Assembly (NCBI GenBank): GCA_027046245.1
Contig: JALTZJ010000009.1
Span: 1 to 64,000 of the forward strand
DNA: 64,000 nt
Direction of reading: 5' to 3'
From: Acidilobaceae archaeon
Lineage (GTDB): Archaea > Thermoproteota > Thermoprotei_A > Sulfolobales > Acidilobaceae
The notes beneath the pieces are model-generated. The model made no database searches. It saw only the letters and a list, made by a program, of their open reading frames with translations, and was not told the DNA's origin. Within the stretch, counting starts at the first letter, position 1, and the number at the start of each line of letters is the position of its first letter. The position numbers and the translations under genes are program-made. Positions 26,045 through 34,500 of this stretch are shown here, piece after piece.

Positions 26045-27394
26045 CTATGCGAGCATTAGGTCCTTGTATTTCTCCACTAGTCTAACGCTCCTCTTGAGGT
26101 CGGCGAAGAGCTTTTCTGCTTCCTTAACGTCTTCGACTTCCACCTTTGTTGATCCTCTCCTCAACGCTACTATCCTTGATGGTTCTAGGAGTTGTATAGC
26201 GTATCTTAAACTCTTATTGAATCCTATCTCCGTTAACGTCTCAAGGGCTTCCTCTGAGAGTGCAACCTCTTCTTCGTCGGCTCTTATCCTTAGTATTTCT
26301 TTTATCTCTTCCTTTGTGTATGGCCTCGTAGTTATTATGAGTAACCTGTCTAGAAGGTCTCTAGGCATGCCATGGGGGCTCTCTATATCTGTCCCCCTTA
26401 TCTTCGTTATGCCCCTGTTCGTTGCTAGTACTATTACTGGAGCGAACTCGCTTTCCATCGCCTTTGTGAGGAAGGCGAAGGACTCTAGATCCAGTAGGTG
26501 GGCGTCATCTATAAACATTACTCCGGCTACTATCTCTGCCTTGCCCTCGTCAATCCACTTCTTTACTAGCTCGTCGGCCCGCTTCCTATCTTCGCTGGTT
26601 ATCCCCCTCTCCGCCTCGAAGAAGCTTATGAACCCTGTGAATGCTACTCTCTGAGCCGCTATAGTCATGTCTATGTCGTGGAGTGATATAACCCTTGTGA
26701 ACTCCCTTCTCTTCTTAACCCTGCCTTCAGGGATCTCCACCTCTCTTATGAGGCTTAGATCGAACCTTCTCTTGGCCCTGCCGCGGCCCCTGCCAAGTAG
26801 CCTTACAGCGCCGGTCTCAGCGTCTATTGCTATTACATCACCCTCCCTTATTCTAAGCTCGTATAGCTGAGCAGCTATCTCGGGGCCCACCGTCAATGTT
26901 AGGCTCTCATCGGTGGTTTCGAGGGTGATCCGTGCACCCTCTATCACGGGATAGGGATGAATAGGCGTCTCCTCTCGGAGGAATTCAAGTTCTCTAACTA
27001 CGCCTTCATACACCTCTCTTACTTCCCTTATCCTAACGCCGATAGCTTTCCTGAGAGCCTGCATAAGCCTCTCTATCTTATCGCCACCGAAATACAGTTC
27101 GCCTGCGTTTATGGCTACAAACGGTGTGTCCTCACCCAGCTCTCTAGCCATGGCTAGCGCTATAGCAGTCTTGCCCGTGCCCGGCGGCCCTACTATGAGT
27201 ACACCACGACCGCCTAGCTTGCCCTCGCGAACCATCTCCACGATAACTCCAGCAGCCTCCCTAGCTTCCTCTTGCCCTACTAGCCCGTCTGCTACCTTCC
27301 TGGCCTTGCCGTTTTCGTCAAGACCCAAGCCGCGTATGTGACTATGAGCATGGGCCCTTGATGGCCTAGGAGCAGCCACTCTTATCTCGACCAC
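26045..27394 (-). CDS. TIP49/RuvB-like AAA+ ATPase
   Basis: About 449 residues from GTG 27394, which follows GGAGGAGGTG; the open frame runs to 27433. Walker A is GPPGTGKTAIALAMARELG (about 70 from this start), followed by VAINAGELYFGG, an internal OB-fold domain (about 155-240), Walker B FIDDAHLLDLESF, sensor LATNRG, and GMPRDLLDRLLII. TIP49 (RuvBL) forms hexamers and in eukaryotes serves in chromatin remodelling and snoRNP assembly; the archaeal role is unclear. The Walker B core is DDAH rather than the DEVH usual in eukaryotic RuvBL. Confidence 0.92.
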   Translation of the reverse strand: MVEIRVAAPRPSRAHAHSHIRGLGLDENGKARKVADGLVGQEEAREAAGVIVEMVREGKLGGRGVLIVGPPGTGKTAIALAMARELGEDTPFVAINAGELYFGGDKIERLMQALRKAIGVRIREVREVYEGVVRELEFLREETPIHPYPVIEGARITLETTDESLTLTVGPEIAAQLYELRIREGDVIAIDAETGAVRLLGRGRGRAKRRFDLSLIREVEIPEGRVKKRREFTRVISLHDIDMTIAAQRVAFTGFISFFEAERGITSEDRKRADELVKKWIDEGKAEIVAGVMFIDDAHLLDLESFAFLTKAMESEFAPVIVLATNRGITKIRGTDIESPHGMPRDLLDRLLIITTRPYTKEEIKEILRIRADEEEVALSEEALETLTEIGFNKSLRYAIQLLEPSRIVALRRGSTKVEVEDVKEAEKLFADLKRSVRLVEKYKDLMLA

Positions 27395-27563
27395 GCCTCT
27401 ACACCTCCTCCCCCGACTGAGACTTTCCCGCACGCCGTTCTCATCTAAGATTGAAGCGGAAGGCGATCCCCCAGATTCTTAGCAGAATGTAGTCTAATCG
27501 CCGGAATTAAGGCCTAATGCGTGGATCTGTCTTGTTTACAGGAGAAGAGAAAAGTAAAATCTT

Positions 27564-28058
27564 CTATTCCTCGTCTTCAATTTCATCCTCTTCATCGCTC
27601 CGTGTAGCCTTCCTCGCTAGTACGTATACGCTCTCAGCTATATACTTTAGAGCCGCCCGGACCTTCAAGTGCTCTATCGTGGTATGAAGCCCTTCTACCC
27701 TTATTTCCCTCCCCCTAATATCAAGCTTAATCGCCTCCTCAGGTGGAATACCGCTAGCCAGCTGTCTGTCCCTGATTTCACTTACAATCTCTTCTAGATA
27801 CGTTGTTAACTCCTCTGGAAGAGGCCAGTTACCTTCAAGGACTAGCCTTAGATGCTTTTCTCCTCTATATAGTTTTGCAACCTTTCTCCTGCCTACTTTA
27901 ACATCCTCCACCCTTTCATCTATCGAGGGTCTGGGCACTCCCTCCAGCTCAGCCATTATCCTCTTGAGTATTGCTAGCTCTTCTTCTAGCTCCTCGATCC
28001 TCCTCTTAACCCACTCAAGCGCTTCCTCCCGAGTCCTCTCTATACCCCTAGCTCCCAC
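27564..28058 (-). CDS. Unrecognised protein with N-terminal coiled coil and acidic tail
   Basis: 164 residues. Residues about 5-45 form a clear coiled coil rich in Glu, Leu and Lys (VKRRIEELEEELAILKRIM). The middle contains DIRGREIRVEGLHTTIEHLK, the helical KVRAALKYIAESVYVLA follows, and the end is a run of Asp/Glu. No catalytic motif, signal or membrane segment is seen. I do not recognise the family; the length and composition would suit a conserved cytosolic crenarchaeal protein. It starts at GTG 28058 and stands between TIP49 and another unknown gene, all minus strand. Confidence 0.6.
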   Translation of the reverse strand: MGARGIERTREEALEWVKRRIEELEEELAILKRIMAELEGVPRPSIDERVEDVKVGRRKVAKLYRGEKHLRLVLEGNWPLPEELTTYLEEIVSEIRDRQLASGIPPEEAIKLDIRGREIRVEGLHTTIEHLKVRAALKYIAESVYVLARKATRSDEEDEIEDEE

Positions 28059-28176
28059 GAGGAGCCCCTTAGAAAAACTTGTGACTCAAGGCGAGAAGAA
28101 GGGTGTAAGGTTTAGTAGTAGCTCGGTAATACCTGTGAACCGACTTGACTAATGGAACTAATGTCGACTCTGCTCT

Positions 28177-28614
28177 CTATATGGACATGCTTGAGCCGCG
28201 GCCTTCCTCTCTCTCCCTTCCTAGGTCTCTTAGGTGAGAGAGTAGAGGATTGAGTTTTCCTTCCCTACTTTTCTCCTCTATTATGTCCTTAACACTGCTA
28301 GTATGTCTTATATCGAGTTCTAGTAGCAGCTCCATCATCTTTAGGGTCGTATCCCATACATCTATTAATAGTTCTCGGGGTATGTTGCTTGATATGAATG
28401 GGTCTTGGAGCCAGTCGTCGAACGCCTTTAAGGTTCTTATCATGTGATTAAATGCTATCCTCGTGTGTATGATTATGTCTAGTCTGTCACTCTCTCTAAC
28501 TTGGGGGTCGAGATCGCGGAACATCTCTAGTATTGAACGCTGCAGTTGAACCCATCGCTCAAGGCTTCTGACAAACGCAGCCACATCGACCGGCCTTGAC
28601 ATAGCTCTGAGCAC
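28177..28614 (-). CDS. Small helical protein, possibly DUF2153 family
   Basis: 145 residues, predicted all-helical from its regular heptad-like spacing: WVQLQRSILEMFRDLD, IAFNHMIRTLKAFDDWLQ, DVWDTTLKMMELLLELDI. It resembles from memory a crenarchaea-restricted family of unknown function (DUF2153), but that is tentative. Soluble and cytosolic. Either GTG 28614 or ATG 28602 may be the start; GGGGTG precedes the latter. It follows the Trm112-like gene on the same strand by about 70 nt. Confidence 0.58.
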   Translation of the reverse strand: MLRAMSRPVDVAAFVRSLERWVQLQRSILEMFRDLDPQVRESDRLDIIIHTRIAFNHMIRTLKAFDDWLQDPFISSNIPRELLIDVWDTTLKMMELLLELDIRHTSSVKDIIEEKSREGKLNPLLSHLRDLGREREEGRGSSMSI

Positions 28615-28685
28615 CCCACAGTTATCCTAGATTAGCGGGGTCACCCTATATTCTATGGCTACTATGGCTCGTTAGGGGATGCTCG

Positions 28686-29102
28686 CTACTTTTGCTGACT
28701 CTGCGTCTCTGCTTCTCCGCTCGTTAGCGGTGGAATCTTCATGTGCCTTGCCACCCATTCCGGCAGCCTCTCCTTATACTTTTTAATGAAGTCTAGATAC
28801 TTCCGGTCATCACGATATTTATCGTCGAGCATTACTACTATCCCTTCCGTTATCGGGTACCATCGGCCGCAGACGGGGCAAACTATTATGCCCTCCTCTA
28901 TCTCGCGGCTCATACATGTCGATACGCAGCTCTTCAACGGCACGGAGGATGCCTGCCTATCGTATAGATAGCACCACCTTCTGCACTTCACTTTCTCCGG
29001 GCTTCCAGGGAGTTCGGCTTCCTTCTCCTTGAAGGGGTAGATGATGAGTCTCGTGTTACCGCATGCAGGGCACGCTAGTAACTCGGCGTGGAACCACCGC
29101 AA
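28686..29102 (-). CDS. Trm112-like zinc-ribbon protein
   Basis: 138 residues. The ends of a Trm112 fold are visible: LLACPACGNTRLIIYPF at the N-terminus and GIIVCPVCGRWYPITEGIVVML near 75-95, giving CxxC...CxxC zinc ligands. Between them is an extra segment with four further Cys (CRRWCYLYD, CVSTC). Trm112 activates several RNA and protein methyltransferases as a partner subunit, so this may serve one of the methyltransferases of the organism. It begins 6 nt after glmM and is surely in the same operon. Confidence 0.75.
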   Translation of the reverse strand: MRWFHAELLACPACGNTRLIIYPFKEKEAELPGSPEKVKCRRWCYLYDRQASSVPLKSCVSTCMSREIEEGIIVCPVCGRWYPITEGIVVMLDDKYRDDRKYLDFIKKYKERLPEWVARHMKIPPLTSGEAETQSQQK

Positions 29103-29108
29103 CGATTT

Positions 29109-30482
29109 TCACCCCTCACTTGCGCATTCCTCTCGTATAGCCTTTACAGCCTCCTCCGCTATCTTCCGGGCCTCATGAAGGCTCCTAGCCTCTGCCATCA
29201 CCCTTATCACCGGCTCGGTGCCGCTCTTCCTTACCAGTATCCAGAATCCGTCCCCGATTATCTTGATACCGTCTATCTCGATTAGCCTTCCCTTGAACCT
29301 GCTCTTGACCGCCTTTAAGGCGCATTCAGCGCCTGCTGCTGGTATCGGTATCTTCGTCTTATATGCCTCGTATCGGGGTAGGGAGTCGTAGAGAGCTGCG
29401 AGTCCCCTCTCGCGGGCGGCCAGCTCTAGGACCAGTGCCAGGGTCATGGCGCCATCCCTTACATACTGGTGAGGCGGGTGCATGTAGCCGCCGTTCTCCT
29501 CAAAACCCGCTATTCCCCCCTCCCTCTTCAGTAGATGACTTATAACGACGCTGCCTACCGGAGTCCAGACCACCTCTATTCCCTTAGGCCTGAGATACTC
29601 CTCTACTAACACGCTGCTCGAAACGCCTGTGTATACCCTGCGCGGTGCTAGTCCGCGGGTCTCCGCTGTGTGAAGCGATAGTAGAGCCCCGGTTCTGTCC
29701 CCCCAATGGGGGCGTCCCTCCTCGTCTATAATTATAGCCCTGTCTGCATCGCCATCGTGTCCTACGCCTGCAACCGCCTTTACGGTTCTCACTAAAGATG
29801 CAGCCTCTGTAAGCGAGTGAGGGGTCGGCTCGGGCTCCCTTGCCGAGAAGAGTGGGTCGGGACTACAGTTTAGAGTAACCGGTTTAAGGCCCAGCCCCTT
29901 GACTACTTCGGGAGTCGATTTCCACGAGGCTCCCCCTCCACAGTCTGTTACGACTCTAGACCCACCTAGCCTACTCCTTATGAGTTCTTTGTCGACCCCG
30001 CCTATGACGCCGTTAACGTAGAAGTCCAATGCATCGTCAAGCCTAGTAGGCTCCCCTAGGAGACCCCTCCAATCGAGGCCCCCAAACCTGCCTTCAAAGA
30101 ACAACTCTTCGATCTCATTCTCAGCTTCCCGGGGCACCTCGACGCCGTCCCCACCTATCAGCTTCAACCCGTTATACTCTGCCGGATTGTGGCTAGCGGT
30201 GATCATCACGCCGCCATCGAAGCCCCTACGAGCAATATTGTATTGCAGAGCCGGAGTGGGTAGAACGCCTGCTAGCACGGGCTTAACCCCTTCAAATAAA
30301 AGGCCCGCAATAACCGCGGCTTCAAGCGCGGCGCCCCCGCTTCTCGTGTCTCTCCCCACTAGCACCCTAGAACCTCTTCCTAGCCATGCAGCGAAGCTCC
30401 TTGCCAGACGTAAGGCTAGATCAGGCGTCATATCACGGCCTAGAACCCCCCTGACTCCGTCGGTACCGAAGAGCCTGCCCAA
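29109..30482 (-). CDS. glmM: Phosphoglucosamine mutase / phosphohexomutase
   Basis: 457 residues. The N-terminus GRLFGTDGVRGVLG, the phosphoserine loop VMITASHNPAEYNGLK, the metal loop GVGHDGDADRAI, the sugar-binding loop GFEENGGYM and the phosphate-binding RKSGTEPVIRVMAE all match archaeal phosphohexomutases. GlmM interconverts glucosamine-6-P and -1-P; archaeal relatives often accept mannose or glucose phosphates, so specificity is uncertain. It feeds nucleotide-sugar synthesis for glycans. The gene is divergent from rpl2 and heads an operon with the Trm112-like gene. Confidence 0.9.
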   Translation of the reverse strand: MGRLFGTDGVRGVLGRDMTPDLALRLARSFAAWLGRGSRVLVGRDTRSGGAALEAAVIAGLLFEGVKPVLAGVLPTPALQYNIARRGFDGGVMITASHNPAEYNGLKLIGGDGVEVPREAENEIEELFFEGRFGGLDWRGLLGEPTRLDDALDFYVNGVIGGVDKELIRSRLGGSRVVTDCGGGASWKSTPEVVKGLGLKPVTLNCSPDPLFSAREPEPTPHSLTEAASLVRTVKAVAGVGHDGDADRAIIIDEEGRPHWGDRTGALLSLHTAETRGLAPRRVYTGVSSSVLVEEYLRPKGIEVVWTPVGSVVISHLLKREGGIAGFEENGGYMHPPHQYVRDGAMTLALVLELAARERGLAALYDSLPRYEAYKTKIPIPAAGAECALKAVKSRFKGRLIEIDGIKIIGDGFWILVRKSGTEPVIRVMAEARSLHEARKIAEEAVKAIREECASEG

Positions 30483-30625
30483 CCCGACACTCAGCCTCCA
30501 GGAGAATAAGCCTTACTATCTGCCCGAGGTGAAAGGAGTTAGCAGCGCTTCCCCCGGCAACTGCAAGCTAATATAGGGCTCAGAGAGTTCCAGGGATTGA
30601 GCCTGGGAGAGCCAGGTGGAGCCGG

Positions 30626-31342
30626 ATGGGTAAAAGGCTGAGGCAACAGAGGGCTGGGAGGGGGTCGCCGACATACAGGAGCCCCGACCACATACACGTG
30701 GGCCCGGCTAAGTATCCGCCTCTGAGTAGCGATACCGTTAAGGCGAAAATCGTTGATCTACTCCACGATCCCGGCCGCTATGTTCCCCTAGCACGGGTAG
30801 TCACTGAGAAGGGAGAAGAATTCCTAATGCCGGCAGCAGAGGGAATGTACGTCGGTCAGATAATAGAGATAGGCCCTGAGGCCAAACCAGAGCCCGGTAA
30901 CGTTGCTCCAATAGGAAGCGTTCCCGAAGGAACCGAGGTGTTTAACATAGAGCTTAGACCCGGAGATGGAGGCAAGCTTGCGAGGCAAGCAGGTAGCTAC
31001 GCGCTCATAGTAGGTAGGACGGGCGACAAGACCATAGTCAGGCTGCCCAGCGGTAAAGAAAAAATGATTCCCAATGATTCGAGGGTTACGATAGGGATCC
31101 CTGCTGGGGCGGGACGGGTAGAGAAGCCCATAATGAAGGCTGGCAATGCATTCCACAAGTGGAAGGTAAAGGCTAGGAAGTGGCCCAGAGTCAGGGGCGT
31201 AGCTATGAACGCTGTGAACCACAAGTTCGGAGGCGGCAGCCACCAGAGAAGGAGTCATCCAAGCACGGTAGCCAGAGAGGCGCCGCCTGGAAGGAAGGTC
31301 GGCCATATAGCAGCTAGGAGAACAGGAAGAAGAAAGAGGTAA
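30626..31342 (+). CDS. rpl2: Ribosomal protein L2
   Basis: 238 residues, archaeal L2 (uL2). Signatures: GKRLRQQRAGRGSPTYRSP at the start, VGQIIEIG, GGKLARQAGSYALIVG, and the peptidyl-transferase loop RGVAMNAVNHKFGGGSHQR near 190-208. It is needed for 23S rRNA folding and subunit association. In most archaea it directly follows L23; here it stands alone, about 25 kb from L3-L4-L23 and on the other strand. Confidence 0.97.
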   Translation: MGKRLRQQRAGRGSPTYRSPDHIHVGPAKYPPLSSDTVKAKIVDLLHDPGRYVPLARVVTEKGEEFLMPAAEGMYVGQIIEIGPEAKPEPGNVAPIGSVPEGTEVFNIELRPGDGGKLARQAGSYALIVGRTGDKTIVRLPSGKEKMIPNDSRVTIGIPAGAGRVEKPIMKAGNAFHKWKVKARKWPRVRGVAMNAVNHKFGGGSHQRRSHPSTVAREAPPGRKVGHIAARRTGRRKR

Positions 31343-31527
31343 GCCGTGGTCAGCTATATCCTTCATCACATCTCCACATAGACATCCACGTAATATAATA
31401 TACCCTTTAAACGGGATCCCATCTATCTGCTAATAACGCCGCGTATCGACTTATTTGTCTACCTCTTATACATTATAACAGCTTATACTCCCCAGCCGAG
31501 ATATACCTATTCTTTAGAGACTGACGG

Positions 31528-34500
31528 GTGTGCAGTGTGAACCGCTACCTGCTGTTGATTGTACTGATTTCAATGGCAACAGCAGCATCGGCAGAAGTAG
31601 CATCAGCTTTACTTACTACTAACCCGGAGGATCTACTCCTATGGAGGAGCCCAGACCTAGGCGGCGACGTGCTTAGTGTTGCTTGGAGCCCGGACGGAAG
31701 CATGATTGCAGTAGGCAGCCAATCAGGTGAGCTATTCGTTTTCAGCAGTTCAGGGGAGATCTTGTGGCGAGCTAGGCTAGACGGCTACGTCGAAAAGGCT
31801 GAATGGAGTCCAGATGGTAGCATGGTCGTAGCCGGCATTTCAAACTTCACCTCTTCAAGCCTCTACACTAGAATCTATGTATTTGATTATAGCGGAACCC
31901 TTTTATGGCAGAGCAGAGATCTTGACGGATACATAACAGATCTAAAGTGGAGTCCCAGCGGAGACGTTATTGCCGTGAGCACCAGCAGCGGCCTCGTTTA
32001 TGCGCTCTCCGCTAACAGCGGTAACCTCCTATGGCAGAAGACCGTAGACGGCGCCGTGACTAGTATAGACTGGAACCCCGAGGGCTCTAGGCTAGCTGTG
32101 GGCAGCCAGTGGTGGGACAGCTCTACAGGAGCCCATGGATTCGTCTACGTGTACAGCAGCGGGGGAACACTGATCTGGCAGAGCGATGACCTATCCATGC
32201 TAGTCTACGAAGTTGACTGGAGCCCCAACAGCTCTTCTATCGCGGTCACCTTAATAACATTTAATGATAATGGGACTCCCTTCAGTAAAGTATATGTATT
32301 CAGTGACGAGGGAGACCTACTCTGGGAATCCGCGCTAATAGAGGAATTCTACGTAAACGATGTAGACTGGAAACCTGATGCCTCGGAGCTGGCTATCGTC
32401 CTAGCCAGTAGTCAACGAGACTTGTCTTACGTATTTATAGTAGCTCTCAGCCAAAGCGGAAGCGACTGGGCCTTAGGAATATCCACTATAATCTATAAGG
32501 CCGCGTGGAACCCAGAAGGCGATAGTATAGCTCTAGGCACCAATTTAGGCCGCATACTCTTAATAATACAGAACGGTTGGCACGGCGAAGTGATCTGGAC
32601 TAGCGGCGACCTAGGCGGCCCCGTATTTACTCTTTCCTGGAACTCCGACGCATCAACGCTCGCCACAGCCGCGAGCTCTAGGATGTACGTATTCAGCATG
32701 CACTTTGGAGTTATGCGTATACAGGGGGAGCCAGGCACGGTTATCCATGCAAAGGGTCCTGGCGGTTCAACAGTGTTTACGCTGCCGACGACGGGCAGCA
32801 TTGAGGTCTATGCCGATCCAGGCGTCTACTTGTTAAGCTACGAGCTGCCCAAGCCCGAGAACTACATTGGCGACCCCTCGGCGCTAGTTGGCTCCCTAGA
32901 CGCTCAAGTTCCTAAGAGGGCATTCAATAACGTATCTCTTCCATCGATAGACGATGTTCTTGGTCTACTTAGAGTACAAGCGCCCATGGATACAGGTGCG
33001 TCTGTTAATATAGCTTGGAGTAGCGGTAGCATAGATCTAGAGCTTCAGCCGTTCGAGGCTCCATTGTTCTATGCCGCTCCAGGAGAATACGTAGTGTCAT
33101 ACCAGCTACCCATACCCGATAACTACATAGGGGACCCGGACGCGCTAAAAGGTAAGATGAGTGTAACAGTTGATAGCGGTGAATACCAGTCAGTTTATAT
33201 TCCAGGATACTCTAGCCTCACAGGCAGACTAGTGATACTTGTCGGCGATGCACCAGCAGAGATTAAAATATCGTGGCCTGGCGGATCCAAGACGCTCCTG
33301 GTCGATCCTAATACCGAGCTTGAATTCATAGTGCAGCCTGGAACTTACAGGATCTCATATGAAATTATAGTGAATGCTGACTTCATAGGGGATCCAGACG
33401 CAGTGAGAGGATCAATAAGCGTATCCGCGAAAGCAGGGTTTACCTATGAGGTTGAAGTGCCGGGATATAGCGATATACTCGGCGTATTAAGACTTGAATC
33501 TGGAAGTGAAGTTGAGACTAGTGTCTCAATCTTATGGGAGGGAGGCAGCAGAATTGTACGATTATCACCAGGCGAGGTAGTCGAGTTCTTCGCGTCACCT
33601 GGAAGGTATATTATCGAGTACTCGTTACCGGCACCAGCTAATTATATCGGAGATACAGGAATATTCAATGAGAGGGTCGAGTTCGACATCAAAAACGGCT
33701 CTGTAATAAGCTATAAGATTCCCGGATATAGGGATATACTTGGTTATTTAATAATTGAAGCTGCTAGTGATGTCGATGCCTCGCTTTTAATAGCCTGGAA
33801 CAACGGCTCCAAGAATATAGAAATTAAGGCGGGAGAAGTTCTCGAGTTCTGGGCATCTCCAGGAGAATACACGATTACCTACAATCTTCCGGTGCCAAGT
33901 AACTTCGTTGGGAACACGGAAATCCTGACTGGTGAGAAGATAGCCAGGGTCGATGCGGGCAGCTCCATTAAAGTGTGGCTCCCAGGCTACAGAGAGCTGC
34001 TGGGCCTCTTGGAGGTGAAAGCGTCAGACGACGTCTATGCCTACGTATCAATAACTTGGATCGGCGGCAGCGAGGACTTCACGCTTGATCCCGGCGAGAT
34101 TGTAGAACTATGGGCTGCGCCAGGAGAATATAATCTAGTATACACTTTACCGGAGCCCGCGAACTTCGTCGGCGACACTGCCGTCCTAAGCGGTTCGACG
34201 TCTCTAGTGATATCAGAGGGATCAAAGACTAGCGTAGCGATACCCGGATACTCTGATCTCTTGGGAGTTTTAATTGTTAGAGCACCTGAGGATGCCCGTG
34301 TTAATGTGGACATATCCTGGGGCTCGGATAGCCTTCAAATCACACTGGAAAGAAGCGAGGAAATATTGTTCCAAGCCGCACCCGGCGTGTACCTAGTTTC
34401 CTATGCTTTAACAGTTCCTGAGAACTACGTTGGCGACCAAAGCATACTAGAGGGATATGTGGAGTTAGAAGTCGCCATAGGTCAACCCGTTATATTAGAT

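Noticed and set aside
30824..31369. 181-codon minus-strand frame
   Set aside because: Wholly antisense to ribosomal L2, with no recognisable domain or ribosome binding site.
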